Both the position numbers and the translations under genes were made by a program. The notes under the pieces were generated by a model. The model was not told the DNA's origin and ran no database searches. It saw only the letters and a list, made by a program, of their open reading frames with translations. From NCBI RefSeq assembly GCF_001006325.2, contig NZ_LBIA02000001.1, forward strand, positions 682,001 to 746,000: 64,000 nucleotides of DNA, written 5' to 3'. How positions within the stretch are numbered: the stretch's first letter is position 1; the number at the start of each line of letters is the position of its first letter. Source of the stretch: Afipia massiliensis (GTDB lineage: Bacteria; Pseudomonadota; Alphaproteobacteria; Rhizobiales; Xanthobacteraceae). Below, piece after piece: positions 42,736 through 51,370 of the stretch.

Positions 42736-44103
42736 TCAGTTGGGGCAGTCGCGGAGCGTGATGTTGTTTTCCTTGGCGTACTTTTCCGCGGATTCCTCGA
42801 TCAGTGCGCGGATCATCTTCGGATCGTTCGGTCCAATCCAGTCCTTGGTCGTGATCTGGAACTTGGTTCCGTCCCACTGCATCATATGGAAGGTGCCGGC
42901 ACCTTCGTGATTGCGGCACGAAAGCTTGTACGGCGGAAGCATGCCATTGATGCCGAGCTCCTTGCGCCTCGCCTCATTGGTATAGTCAAGCGCCTCGTAA
43001 CCATCGCGGAATTCCGCACCGTTAACCGGCTTACCAACCTTGTTATGTATCCTCTGCGCATTACGCAGCGCCTCGACGTAGTTGACCGCCGCGATGACGC
43101 CGCGGTTGTAGTAGATCGTGCCGACGCGGTTCGGGTTCTGCATGTTGCCCTTGCCTGCACCCCCGCTGTACAGGACCTTCTCGATGTCGGCGATCAGCGG
43201 CCACTGCTTGCCCGGCAAGACCATGGCGACAACATTAGTGTCCTTCGCCTGCGCGCCACCCGCGATCATGTCTTCTTCGGCGCCACCGAAGGTGACGAAG
43301 ATGATCTTGTTACGCGGGAAGCCGACGCGGGCCGCGGTCGTGAGGGCCGTGCCGCTCATGCCGGCGCCGGCGCCCCAGAACGTCACCCAGTCGGCCTTCG
43401 CCTGACGGATTTGCAGCCACTGGGACTGCTGTTCGAGTCCGGGCGGGGCGATCGGGATCTCGATCAGATTGATGCCCCAGTCCTTCGCTATCTGGCGCAT
43501 CGCCGGCAGCGGTTCGCGGCCGTAGGCGGTATCGATGTGAAGGTGCACGATCGTCTTGCCCTTCATTTTATCGATGCCACCTTCCTTCTGCTGAATGAAG
43601 TTCAGCTTCATCGCAATCTGCGACCAGTAATTGGCAGTCGCGCCGAACACCCACGGCCAAACGCGGCCGTCGGCGGCGTCGGTGCGGCCATAACCGGCCT
43701 GCGCCAGCACGACGTTATCTGCTGCGACGCGGCCGATCACCGCATAGGCCAGTGGTGTGCCATAGGGATCCCACAGCAGCATCTTCTGATCGCCTCTGTG
43801 CAAGAGACGCTGGTAGCATTCGACGCTGCGGGCGGCGTTATATTCCGTCTCGCACTCTTCGTAGACGAGCTTCACGCCGTTCACGCCGCCATGCTTGATG
43901 TTGACGTAGTTCAGATAGTCGATAACGCCGCCAAAGATGCCGGTACCCATCGCGTTGTAGGGACCGACGCGCATGCTTGCGACCGGAAAGTATTGTTCCG
44001 GCTGCTGGGCCATCGCAGGCGTAGAAACGGTTGCCGCCGTCAGGAGCGCGCCCGCAGCCGCGATGCCGGATAACTTGCGACAAAGTACTTTGGAGATTGG
44101 CAT
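42736..44103 (-). CDS. ABC importer substrate-binding protein (LivK type)
   Basis: A 455-residue periplasmic receptor with a signal peptide ending T-P-A-M-A-Q. It differs from the other SBPs here: the mature part opens with F-P-V-A-S-M-R-V-G-P-Y and carries several cysteines (E-E-C-E-T, V-E-C-Y, S-C-R-N, R-D-C-P-N at the C-terminus). This subfamily typically travels with an acyl-CoA synthetase, as here. The ligand is probably an aromatic or aliphatic carboxylic acid (inference). Confidence 0.87.
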   Translation of the reverse strand: MPISKVLCRKLSGIAAAGALLTAATVSTPAMAQQPEQYFPVASMRVGPYNAMGTGIFGGVIDYLNYVNIKHGGVNGVKLVYEECETEYNAARSVECYQRLLHRGDQKMLLWDPYGTPLAYAVIGRVAADNVVLAQAGYGRTDAADGRVWPWVFGATANYWSQIAMKLNFIQQKEGGIDKMKGKTIVHLHIDTAYGREPLPAMRQIAKDWGINLIEIPIAPPGLEQQSQWLQIRQAKADWVTFWGAGAGMSGTALTTAARVGFPRNKIIFVTFGGAEEDMIAGGAQAKDTNVVAMVLPGKQWPLIADIEKVLYSGGAGKGNMQNPNRVGTIYYNRGVIAAVNYVEALRNAQRIHNKVGKPVNGAEFRDGYEALDYTNEARRKELGINGMLPPYKLSCRNHEGAGTFHMMQWDGTKFQITTKDWIGPNDPKMIRALIEESAEKYAKENNITLRDCPN

Positions 44104-44164
44104 TCTAGTTCCTCCCTATGTTGCGATAAGCTTCCGCTTCTTCTTATTGAGTCCTTGAATTCGC

Positions 44165-45229
44165 TTAGTGCTTGAACGGCCAAAGCCGCAGCCTCTCCTT
44201 GGTAAGCTGCCAAAGTCGTGCGAGGCCGAGTGGCTCGAAGATCAGGAACATGATGATCATCACACCGAAGACGACCTGCTCGACCGCGGAGATCACGCTG
44301 GCATCGACGGACTTGCCGAAGATCGAGTGGAACAGGATGTTCAGAAAGATCGGCATGAGCAGGATGAATCCGGCTCCCATGAACGATCCCATGATCGTCC
44401 CGAGTCCACCGATGATGACCATGAACAGAATCCGGAACGACAGATCAATCGTGAACGCTGACGGCTCGACCGTCTGAAGGTAGGCGAAAGCATAGAGTGC
44501 GCCTCCTACGCCGCAATAAAACGAGCTGATTGCGAAGGCTTGCAGTTTTGTGCGCAAGAGCGAAAGGCCCATCACCTCCGCCGCAACGTCCATATCGCGA
44601 ACCGCCATCCAGCCTCGGCCGACGCTGCCGCGCGCCATGTTCTTGGCCAACAACGCGAGCACAACGACGATGGCAAGGACGACCCAGTACTTCTCGCGGG
44701 GCGAGACGAATTCGTGTCCCAGGATTATGATTTTCTGCGCGGTGATGACGCCCGCCGGATCGTAGTTCTTGAACCAGCCGAACTTGTCCAGCGACCAGAC
44801 GATGAAGAACTGCGAGGCGAGAGTGGCAACCGCCAGGTAAAGGCCCCGGATGCGCAGGCTCGGCAGCCCGAACACGATGCCGACCATCGCAGCGCAAATG
44901 CCCGAAAGCACGACGGCGACGACAAACGGAATGTCCGGAACCCGCAATATGAAATTGTAGCAAGCGAATGCGCCGACTGCCATGAAGCCGGCGGAACCCA
45001 GGGAAAGCTGACCCGCATATCCCATCAGGATGTTCTGCCCCAGCGCCACCAGCGACAGGATCAGCCACGGAATGAGGATCGCGCTGAGCCAGTAAGCGTT
45101 CGCACCGAACGGGATCAAAACGGCGATGAGCAAGATGATCGTCATCCCAAGCCGATCCTGGCGCAATGGGAAGATCTGCGAGTCCTGCGCGTAGCTGGTG
45201 CGGAACTGGCCGGCTTCTCTATAGAACAT
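44165..45229 (-). CDS. branched-chain-type ABC importer permease (LivM)
   Basis: A 354-residue permease with multiple hydrophobic helices, L-M-G-Y-A-G-Q-L-S-L-G-S-A-G-F (the LivM motif) and G-G-L-G-T-I-M-G-S. Lies 27 bases after LivH and 61 before the SBP gene in the same operon. The N-terminus is somewhat extended compared with the family (about 25 polar residues before the first helix). Confidence 0.88.
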   Translation of the reverse strand: MFYREAGQFRTSYAQDSQIFPLRQDRLGMTIILLIAVLIPFGANAYWLSAILIPWLILSLVALGQNILMGYAGQLSLGSAGFMAVGAFACYNFILRVPDIPFVVAVVLSGICAAMVGIVFGLPSLRIRGLYLAVATLASQFFIVWSLDKFGWFKNYDPAGVITAQKIIILGHEFVSPREKYWVVLAIVVVLALLAKNMARGSVGRGWMAVRDMDVAAEVMGLSLLRTKLQAFAISSFYCGVGGALYAFAYLQTVEPSAFTIDLSFRILFMVIIGGLGTIMGSFMGAGFILLMPIFLNILFHSIFGKSVDASVISAVEQVVFGVMIIMFLIFEPLGLARLWQLTKERLRLWPFKH

Positions 45230-45256
45230 GACGAAATTCTCCAGGATGCCGGGGCA

Positions 45257-46159
45257 TCAGACGCGTCGAATGATTTTTTCGCCGAACAAGCCCTCGGGCC
45301 GGATCAACAGAAAGAGGACCGCCATGACGTACGGGAACCAGACCTCGACACCGCCGCCGAACATCGGTCCGAAGTAGACTTCGACGAGTTTTTCCGATGC
45401 GCCGACCAGAAGGCCCGCGACGATGACGCCTGGCACCGACGTAAACCCGCCGATGATCAGAACCGGAAGCGCCTTCAGCGCCACCCACACCAAGGCAAAC
45501 TGCACGCCGCTGCGCGCGCCCCACAACATGCCCGCCACCAGCGCGACCACTCCGGCGGTCGCCCACACCAGCATCCAGATGTGCTTCAGCGGAATGCCGA
45601 TCGAGAGCGCCGCCGTGTGATCGTCCGCGACCGCGCGCAGACCGCGCCCTACTTTGGTGCGCGAGAAAAGAAGCGCCAGCGAGACAACCATGATCGTCGC
45701 GACAATGCCGGCCATGATATCGAGCTGGCTGATCAGCATGCCGGTCTTGTCCATAACCCAGATAATGGGCTCGTCGCGAATGCCGAGATCGAGGTTGCGG
45801 ACGTCGACACCCCAGGCGAGCTGCGCCGCACCTTCGATGACGAAGGTCAAACCAATCGTCGCCATCAGCAGCGTGTCTTCGCTTTGGCTGACCAGCGGAC
45901 GAAGCACGAACCGTTCGGTCGCCATGCCGACCAGCACCATGAGGCCGATCGCCACCGGCAGCGCCGCCCAGAACGGTAACCCAAGCTCCATGATGCCCAC
46001 GAAAGAAAGGACGGCGAACAGCACCATCGCACCCTGCGCGAAGTTGAACACGCCAGATGCTTTGTAAATCAGCACGAAGCCAAGGGCGACGAGCGAGTAC
46101 ATGATCCCGGACAACAGGCCCCCGACCAGAACCTCGATAAAGAATGAAAAATTTGCCAT
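45257..46159 (-). CDS. branched-chain-type ABC importer permease (LivH)
   Basis: A 300-residue LivH permease: G-V-F-N-F-A-Q-G-A near residue 37 (the N-F-A-H-G position), and G-G-F-T-S-V-P-G-V in the coupling loop. Starts 9 bases after the LivG stop. Works with LivM 44165 and ATPases 46169 and 41806. Confidence 0.89.
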   Translation of the reverse strand: MANFSFFIEVLVGGLLSGIMYSLVALGFVLIYKASGVFNFAQGAMVLFAVLSFVGIMELGLPFWAALPVAIGLMVLVGMATERFVLRPLVSQSEDTLLMATIGLTFVIEGAAQLAWGVDVRNLDLGIRDEPIIWVMDKTGMLISQLDIMAGIVATIMVVSLALLFSRTKVGRGLRAVADDHTAALSIGIPLKHIWMLVWATAGVVALVAGMLWGARSGVQFALVWVALKALPVLIIGGFTSVPGVIVAGLLVGASEKLVEVYFGPMFGGGVEVWFPYVMAVLFLLIRPEGLFGEKIIRRV

Positions 46160-46168
46160 CGCAATTCC

Positions 46169-46984
46169 TCAGTGTGCCACGCCGAGATAGGCGTCGATGA
46201 CGTCTTGGTTGGACCGCACTTCGCCGGGCGTGCCGTCACCGATCTTCTTGCCGTAGTCGAGCACGACAACGCGGTCGGAGATGTCCATGACGACGCCCAT
46301 GTCATGCTCGATCAGTACAATCGTCGTTCCGTAGTGGTCATTGACGTCGAGGATGAAGCGGCACATGTCCTGCTTCTCTTCGATGTTCATGCCGGCCATC
46401 GGCTCGTCGAGCAGCAGGATCTTCGGCTCAGCAGCAAGCGCGCGGCCGAGTTCCACCCGCTTCTGCAATCCGTAAGGCAGCCGCGCGACCGGCGTTTTAC
46501 GAATGTGCTCGATTTCGAGAAACTCGATGATTTCCTCGACCGCCTCGCGGTTCTCGGTCTCCTCGCGCCGGGCGCGCGGCAACTGCATGGCCACTTCGAG
46601 GAAGTTGGCCTTCGTGCGCAGAATGCGGCCGGCCATGATGTTGTCCAGGACCGACATGCCTTTGAACAAGGCGATATTCTGGAATGTCCGCGAGATACCC
46701 AACTGCGCCGCATGGGTCGGCGTCATGCTCGTCAAATGTTCGCCGCGGAGGGTGATTTTGCCCTCCTGGGGCGCGTAGACGCCATTGATGACATTGAGCA
46801 TCGAGCTCTTGCCGGCGCCGTTTGGACCGATAATCGCGCGCACTTCGTGCTCAAGCACATTGAAGCTGATGTTGGTCAGCGCTTTGACGCCACCAAATCG
46901 CAGCGAGATGCCGTCAAGTTCCAGGATCGGACCGCCGATCGGGAACGCGCGTTCGTTTGCCGATGGCAGATGCACAATGTTCAT
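46169..46984 (-). CDS. branched-chain-type ABC importer ATPase (LivG)
   Basis: A 271-residue LivG ATPase with G-P-N-G-A-G-K-S-S (Walker A), signature L-P-Y-G-L-Q-K-R, Walker B L-L-L-D-E-P-M-A-G-M-N and I-E-H-D-M-G. The tail ends D-A-Y-L-G-V-A-H. One base after the acyl-CoA synthetase stop, so clearly co-transcribed with it. Confidence 0.9.
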   Translation of the reverse strand: MNIVHLPSANERAFPIGGPILELDGISLRFGGVKALTNISFNVLEHEVRAIIGPNGAGKSSMLNVINGVYAPQEGKITLRGEHLTSMTPTHAAQLGISRTFQNIALFKGMSVLDNIMAGRILRTKANFLEVAMQLPRARREETENREAVEEIIEFLEIEHIRKTPVARLPYGLQKRVELGRALAAEPKILLLDEPMAGMNIEEKQDMCRFILDVNDHYGTTIVLIEHDMGVVMDISDRVVVLDYGKKIGDGTPGEVRSNQDVIDAYLGVAH

Positions 46985-46985
46985 C

Positions 46986-48932
46986 TCAAGCAGCCCTATT
47001 CACTTGCGCAGACCCAACAACCTTCACATCGCGAATTTTCAACTCGGCTGTCTCTTCGCCCGCGTGATCGCTTCCGATATCGAGCCGAACCTCCGATTGA
47101 CCGCCGTACATGGCGTCCACGACGGGTCCGTAACGCTGAGCAATGACATCGCGGCGCAATTTACCGGTCCGTGTCAGCACACCATCGTCGGCGTCGAGTT
47201 CTTTCGACAGAATCGCGAAGCGCTGGATCTGGGTTTTCGCCTGCGCCGGATCGCGCGCCAAAGCGGCATTCACGTCGGCGATAGCGTTGGCGATCAGGCC
47301 GTATACCTCGTCGCGCGACGCAAGGTCGGCATGACCGGTGTAGGAAATTTCCTGTCTGTCGGCCCACCGACTGACCGCTGTCGGATCAATGTCGATGAGC
47401 GCGCAAACTTTGTCGCGGCCGTTGCCGAGCGCGACAGCTTCCTTGATGTAAGGAAAAAACTTGAGCTTGTTCTCGAGATCCTTTGGCGCGACAGGCGTGC
47501 CGTCTTTCAACACGCCGACGTCCTTCATACGGTCGATGATCCGCAGATGGCCGTCACCATCGATGTAGCCGGCATCGCCGGTGTAAAACCAGCCTTCACC
47601 GTTCCTGGCCTGCGCCGTCTTCTCGGGATCTCGGTGGTACTCCTTGAACAGGCCGGGTGAGCGCACCAGAATTTCGCGCTCCGCCGTGAACTTCAGTTCG
47701 ACGCCCTCGGTAGCTGGACCAACCGTATCCAGCTTGACCTTCCCGTTGCGCTGCATGGCGACAAAGAAGCCAGTTTCGGTTGAACCATAGAGCTGCTTCA
47801 GGTTGATCCCCAAAGAGCGGAAGAACATCAGAAGATCGGGCGAAACGGCGTCACCGGCGGTGTAGGCCACCCGCATCCTGCTCATCCCGAGCATGTCGCG
47901 AAGCGGGCCATACAGCAGAAGGCCCCACACGGGCGCACCGAGGCGATCGGTGACCGACACCGCTTCGCCAGCCAGTTCGCGTTCTGCAATGCGCCGCGCG
48001 GCAACCATACCGCGGCGATACAGCGCTTGATTGAGACCGCCCGCCTCTTCAATGCGAATAGAAAACTGGGTCAGCAAAGCCTCAAGCACGCGGGGCGTCG
48101 CCAAGAAGCAGCTAGGCCCGACTTCGCGCATATCGGCGAGCATGGTGTCCGAGGATTCGGGGCAACAAACGCAGTAACCCACCACCATCGGCTGAACGTA
48201 GCTGAACAGGCACTGGCCGATCCAACCCGGCGGCAGGTAGGCCATCGCCACGTCGCTGTCGGTCAGCCCGTCCGCTGCGGCCGCGACACTCGCGCGATCA
48301 ATCAGCGACGCGTGCGTGAGAACAACGCCTTTTGCAGGCCCCGTCGTGCCGGAGGTGAAGAACAGAAATGCCGCATCCTGGCCGGCACCGCGTTCGGCTT
48401 CGGCCTGCAGGAAGTCAGACTTCGAAGATGCGAGTTCACGCCCCTGCTGCAGGAGCGCGGAATAGCTGATAACCTGCTCCCACTTGTAATGTCGCATGCC
48501 GCGGTCTTTGTCATAGACAATGCAGCGGATGGTCGGACAGCGAGGCAGGATTTCGAGCAGCTTGTCGACCTGCTCCTGATTTTCCGCAAATACATGGGTG
48601 ATTTCCGCCCGCTGAATCGGAAGCACCAGTTCTTCGGCAGTCGCGTCTTGATAAAGCGGCACAGCGACGGCACCCAGCCACTGGGCGGCACACATTGCGG
48701 CATACAGACGGGGCCGATTATCACCGACCAGCGCGACGTGCGCGCCGCGCTCCAGTCCTCGCGCGGACAGCGCCGCCGCCAGCGCTTTCACCTCGTCAGA
48801 CAGGTCGCGCCATGTGGTGGTGCGCCAGATACCCCGGCTTTTCTCGCGGATGGCCGGAAGCTCGCCGCGCACCATGGAATTGTGAAGGAGCAATTTCGGG
48901 AAAGTATCTTTTCCGGCTTTGTCAGTTGTCAT
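46986..48932 (-). CDS. AMP-binding long-chain-type acyl-CoA synthetase
   Basis: A 648-residue adenylate-forming enzyme. The P-loop F-T-S-G-T-T-G-P-A-K is near residue 190, Y-G-S-T-E near 365, and the hinge F-Y-T-G-D-A-G-Y with D-R-M-K-D near 480. The lysine-region at the end (L-T-R-T-G-K-L-R-R) is kept. ATG 48932 follows GGGGCAG; a second ATG at 48965 is less well placed. First gene of the operon, 301 bases after the sigma-54 promoter at 49233. The pairing suggests uptake by the importer and immediate CoA activation of an acid. Confidence 0.87.
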   Translation of the reverse strand: MTTDKAGKDTFPKLLLHNSMVRGELPAIREKSRGIWRTTTWRDLSDEVKALAAALSARGLERGAHVALVGDNRPRLYAAMCAAQWLGAVAVPLYQDATAEELVLPIQRAEITHVFAENQEQVDKLLEILPRCPTIRCIVYDKDRGMRHYKWEQVISYSALLQQGRELASSKSDFLQAEAERGAGQDAAFLFFTSGTTGPAKGVVLTHASLIDRASVAAAADGLTDSDVAMAYLPPGWIGQCLFSYVQPMVVGYCVCCPESSDTMLADMREVGPSCFLATPRVLEALLTQFSIRIEEAGGLNQALYRRGMVAARRIAERELAGEAVSVTDRLGAPVWGLLLYGPLRDMLGMSRMRVAYTAGDAVSPDLLMFFRSLGINLKQLYGSTETGFFVAMQRNGKVKLDTVGPATEGVELKFTAEREILVRSPGLFKEYHRDPEKTAQARNGEGWFYTGDAGYIDGDGHLRIIDRMKDVGVLKDGTPVAPKDLENKLKFFPYIKEAVALGNGRDKVCALIDIDPTAVSRWADRQEISYTGHADLASRDEVYGLIANAIADVNAALARDPAQAKTQIQRFAILSKELDADDGVLTRTGKLRRDVIAQRYGPVVDAMYGGQSEVRLDIGSDHAGEETAELKIRDVKVVGSAQVNRAA

Positions 48933-49232
48933 TCGCTTCTGCCCCGATTCCAGCCTGTCGTTCATCCCGCCCGGAATGCCGTTCGCATCCGATACGAGCA
49001 GAGCCGCGCAACCATTCCAGACGCGCCGAAGCGCCTGAAGAGTTGCAACTGAAATGTCGGGTTGTTTCGACGCAGAAGCGCCGCGACCAGCGTGCGCCAC
49101 AGAACAAGATCACAAACCAGCGCACGGCAGAACCGTCACGAGGTACGACCTCATTCATCCGACACAGTGGATCGATCGATGCCGATCCTTATCCGTGACG
49201 GAGCTCCCTCCCCTTCAGCCACCCAACTAGAC

Positions 49233-49248
49233 AGCAACGTTTGTGCCA
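49233..49248 (-). promoter_or_regulatory. sigma-54 (-24/-12) promoter
   Basis: On the - strand TGGCAC-AAACG-TTGCT, an exact match to the RpoN consensus with the GG and GC dinucleotides 12 bases apart. It faces the acyl-CoA synthetase/Liv operon; the expected start is near 49222, leaving a leader of about 290 bases. The neighbouring NtrC-type gene supplies a fitting activator. Confidence 0.78.
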
Positions 49249-49301
49249 GTTGAGCGCGTGAGGCAAAACAACAGCTTACCGCAATGCATGAAAATCAATC
49301 C

Positions 49302-49337
49302 GGACAAATTGGCTGAAACGCCAAGGACAATTTGTCC
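49302..49337. promoter_or_regulatory. candidate upstream activator sites of the NtrC-type regulator
   Basis: GGACAATTTGTCC (49325-49337) is a six-base inverted repeat around one base; GGACAAATTG (49302-49311) is a partial copy sharing, on the opposite strand, CAATTTGTCC. They lie about 55-90 bases upstream of the -24 element, a normal enhancer distance, and just after the sensor kinase stop. Confidence 0.55.
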
Positions 49338-49345
49338 TCGCCCGC

Positions 49346-51370
49346 TCAAGCTGCTTCGGGCAGCCAGATTGTGAACGTCGTCCCGCGTCCCGGCTCGCTC
49401 TCCGCAGAGATCTTGCCGCCCTGCCGTGTCACCAGCTTCTGGCTGATGGAAAGACCAAGACCCGTTCCCTGCTGCCGCTTGGTGGTGAAGAAGGGATCGA
49501 AGACTTTCTGCATGACGTCGGAACTCATCCCGATGCCGGTGTCGGACACTTCAATTGAAAGACCTGGCTTACCATCCATATCCATGTCTGCAGAACGCAG
49601 CGTGAGGACGCCACCGTCGGGCATGGCGTGGATGGCATTGACAACAAGATTGACAATGACCTGCTGCAATTCAGTGCGATTCATAAGGACAAAACGGGTC
49701 GCGTGATCGCTTCTGGAAACTTCGATTTCCGCCTTGTTGAGCAGATGTCGCACGAGAGGTAAACAGTCGGAAATCACATTGTCCGCGGCGTGACGCTCAA
49801 CATAGCCTGCGTACTCTTCCGGCTTCGCAAATTGCAGCAGCTTTGTCACGATCTGGCTAATGCGGTGAATCTGCTCATCGAGCAACCGAAACTCCGTCCG
49901 GGCAATGTCCGCCTTATCTCCCATCAAATTGCGAACAACATCCAGATTTCCTTGCATGACGGCAACCGGGTTATTGATTTCGTGCGCGACGCCGGCAGTG
50001 ATCTCACCGATCGTGGCGAGCTTTTCAGAGACAATCAACTGCTTGGTCGTCGCCTCAAGCTGCCGATTTGCAAGCTGGAGTTCTCGTGTGCGTTCATCGA
50101 CGCGTGTATTGAGTTCCTCGTTCCATTTGCGCAGCGCGCGGTCGCGCTCCTGTAACTGATCAAGCAAATTGTCGAGATGGAGCGCGACCCTTCCAATTTC
50201 ATCATTGGCCACCGGAATGTCCGTGCGCGCTCCGAGATCTCCACTTTCGACTTTCGAGATCGTATCGGTCATCCGCTCGAGCGGCTTGAAGATTGCCCGC
50301 GCCCAGCGAAGAAAAATCGGCACGCTCGCGGCTGTCATGACGAGGAACACAAGCAGGATCGTTAACAGGATCGCGTACCTGGCTTGCGTAAACGGCTTTT
50401 CCAGAAAACCGACATAGAGCATTCCGACCCGCTTGCCATAGCTGTCAACGATCGGCTCGTATGCCGATATGTACCAATCGTTTACGACGAAGGCCCTATC
50501 CAGCCACACCTTGCCCTGATCGAGTACGGCGGACCGCACGACGCTGGATACGCGCGTTCCGAGTGCGCGGCGCCCTTCGAACAGACGGACATTGGTGGTC
50601 ACGCGCACATCGTCCAGGAACAGCGTGGCCGTTCCCTGGCTTCCCTCCGGAAGGCTGGCGGCGCGATAGACCAGATCGTTGATCGTATCGATAAACTCCA
50701 GATTTGTGTTTAGAAGCAGCCCCCCGACGAGCGCTGCCGGCCGTTGTGCCCCAAGCGAGACCGGGCTCGCCGAATGAACCAGCATGCCCCGCGTTTCCAC
50801 GACACGATCGGTCGGGACGGCGTTCGGGGTTTCCACCAGTTCGAGCTTCGCCCGCCACGTCAATCCGGGTGCGATTGCGCCAAGTTCCTCACTTGTGAAG
50901 ATGTCAATCGCGGTTGACGGAGATCCGTTGAGAGCGGATGAAACAACCGGCCAGTTTTTTCTGATGTTCGGAGATTCGAATTCAGGAGCAGAAGCGACGA
51001 TATTGCCATCGCGATCCGTGAGATAAAGAAAATCCAGACGGAGCGCGACGCGTCTTACCTCGAGCAGTTCAGTCAGCGCCGTCTTCTCTTCCTTGCTGAC
51101 GACATCGCGAAACTGGGCGGACTGGCCAAGCGCCTTTATATGCTCGCCCGTATACTCGAGAATTCGGGCCAGATACTGATGAGCGATGGTGAGATCGCCA
51201 TTGACCTTCGAGATCAGCGTTGCGTTGAACTGCTCATTCCATCTCGCGATAGCGACGCCCAGCAAAAGCGGCAGAATGACCAGCATCGGCAACAATGCGA
51301 TGGCGAGGAGCCGGAAGCGAACGGATCGGCCCGTAATCTTCGACACGAGACTGACCGCCCGCTTAGACAT
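49346..51370 (-). CDS. membrane sensor histidine kinase
   Basis: A 674-residue two-component kinase. One transmembrane helix near residues 20-42, a large periplasmic Cache-like sensing domain to about 325, a second helix (I-L-L-V-F-L-V-M-T-A-A), HAMP and coiled coil, then HisKA with V-A-H-E-I-N-N-P (phosphorylated His) and the ATPase with N-L-V-V-N-A, D-T-G-I-G-M and G-T-G-L-G-L-S-I. ATG 51370 overlaps the regulator stop by eight bases. The Cache domain suggests a small external acid as signal; it pairs with the regulator at 51363. Confidence 0.9.
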   Translation of the reverse strand: MSKRAVSLVSKITGRSVRFRLLAIALLPMLVILPLLLGVAIARWNEQFNATLISKVNGDLTIAHQYLARILEYTGEHIKALGQSAQFRDVVSKEEKTALTELLEVRRVALRLDFLYLTDRDGNIVASAPEFESPNIRKNWPVVSSALNGSPSTAIDIFTSEELGAIAPGLTWRAKLELVETPNAVPTDRVVETRGMLVHSASPVSLGAQRPAALVGGLLLNTNLEFIDTINDLVYRAASLPEGSQGTATLFLDDVRVTTNVRLFEGRRALGTRVSSVVRSAVLDQGKVWLDRAFVVNDWYISAYEPIVDSYGKRVGMLYVGFLEKPFTQARYAILLTILLVFLVMTAASVPIFLRWARAIFKPLERMTDTISKVESGDLGARTDIPVANDEIGRVALHLDNLLDQLQERDRALRKWNEELNTRVDERTRELQLANRQLEATTKQLIVSEKLATIGEITAGVAHEINNPVAVMQGNLDVVRNLMGDKADIARTEFRLLDEQIHRISQIVTKLLQFAKPEEYAGYVERHAADNVISDCLPLVRHLLNKAEIEVSRSDHATRFVLMNRTELQQVIVNLVVNAIHAMPDGGVLTLRSADMDMDGKPGLSIEVSDTGIGMSSDVMQKVFDPFFTTKRQQGTGLGLSISQKLVTRQGGKISAESEPGRGTTFTIWLPEAA

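Noticed and set aside
44540-45979. 479-codon open frame on the + strand
   Set aside because: Antisense to the LivM and LivH permeases, with an unnaturally Arg/Asp/His-rich composition and no ribosome-binding site.
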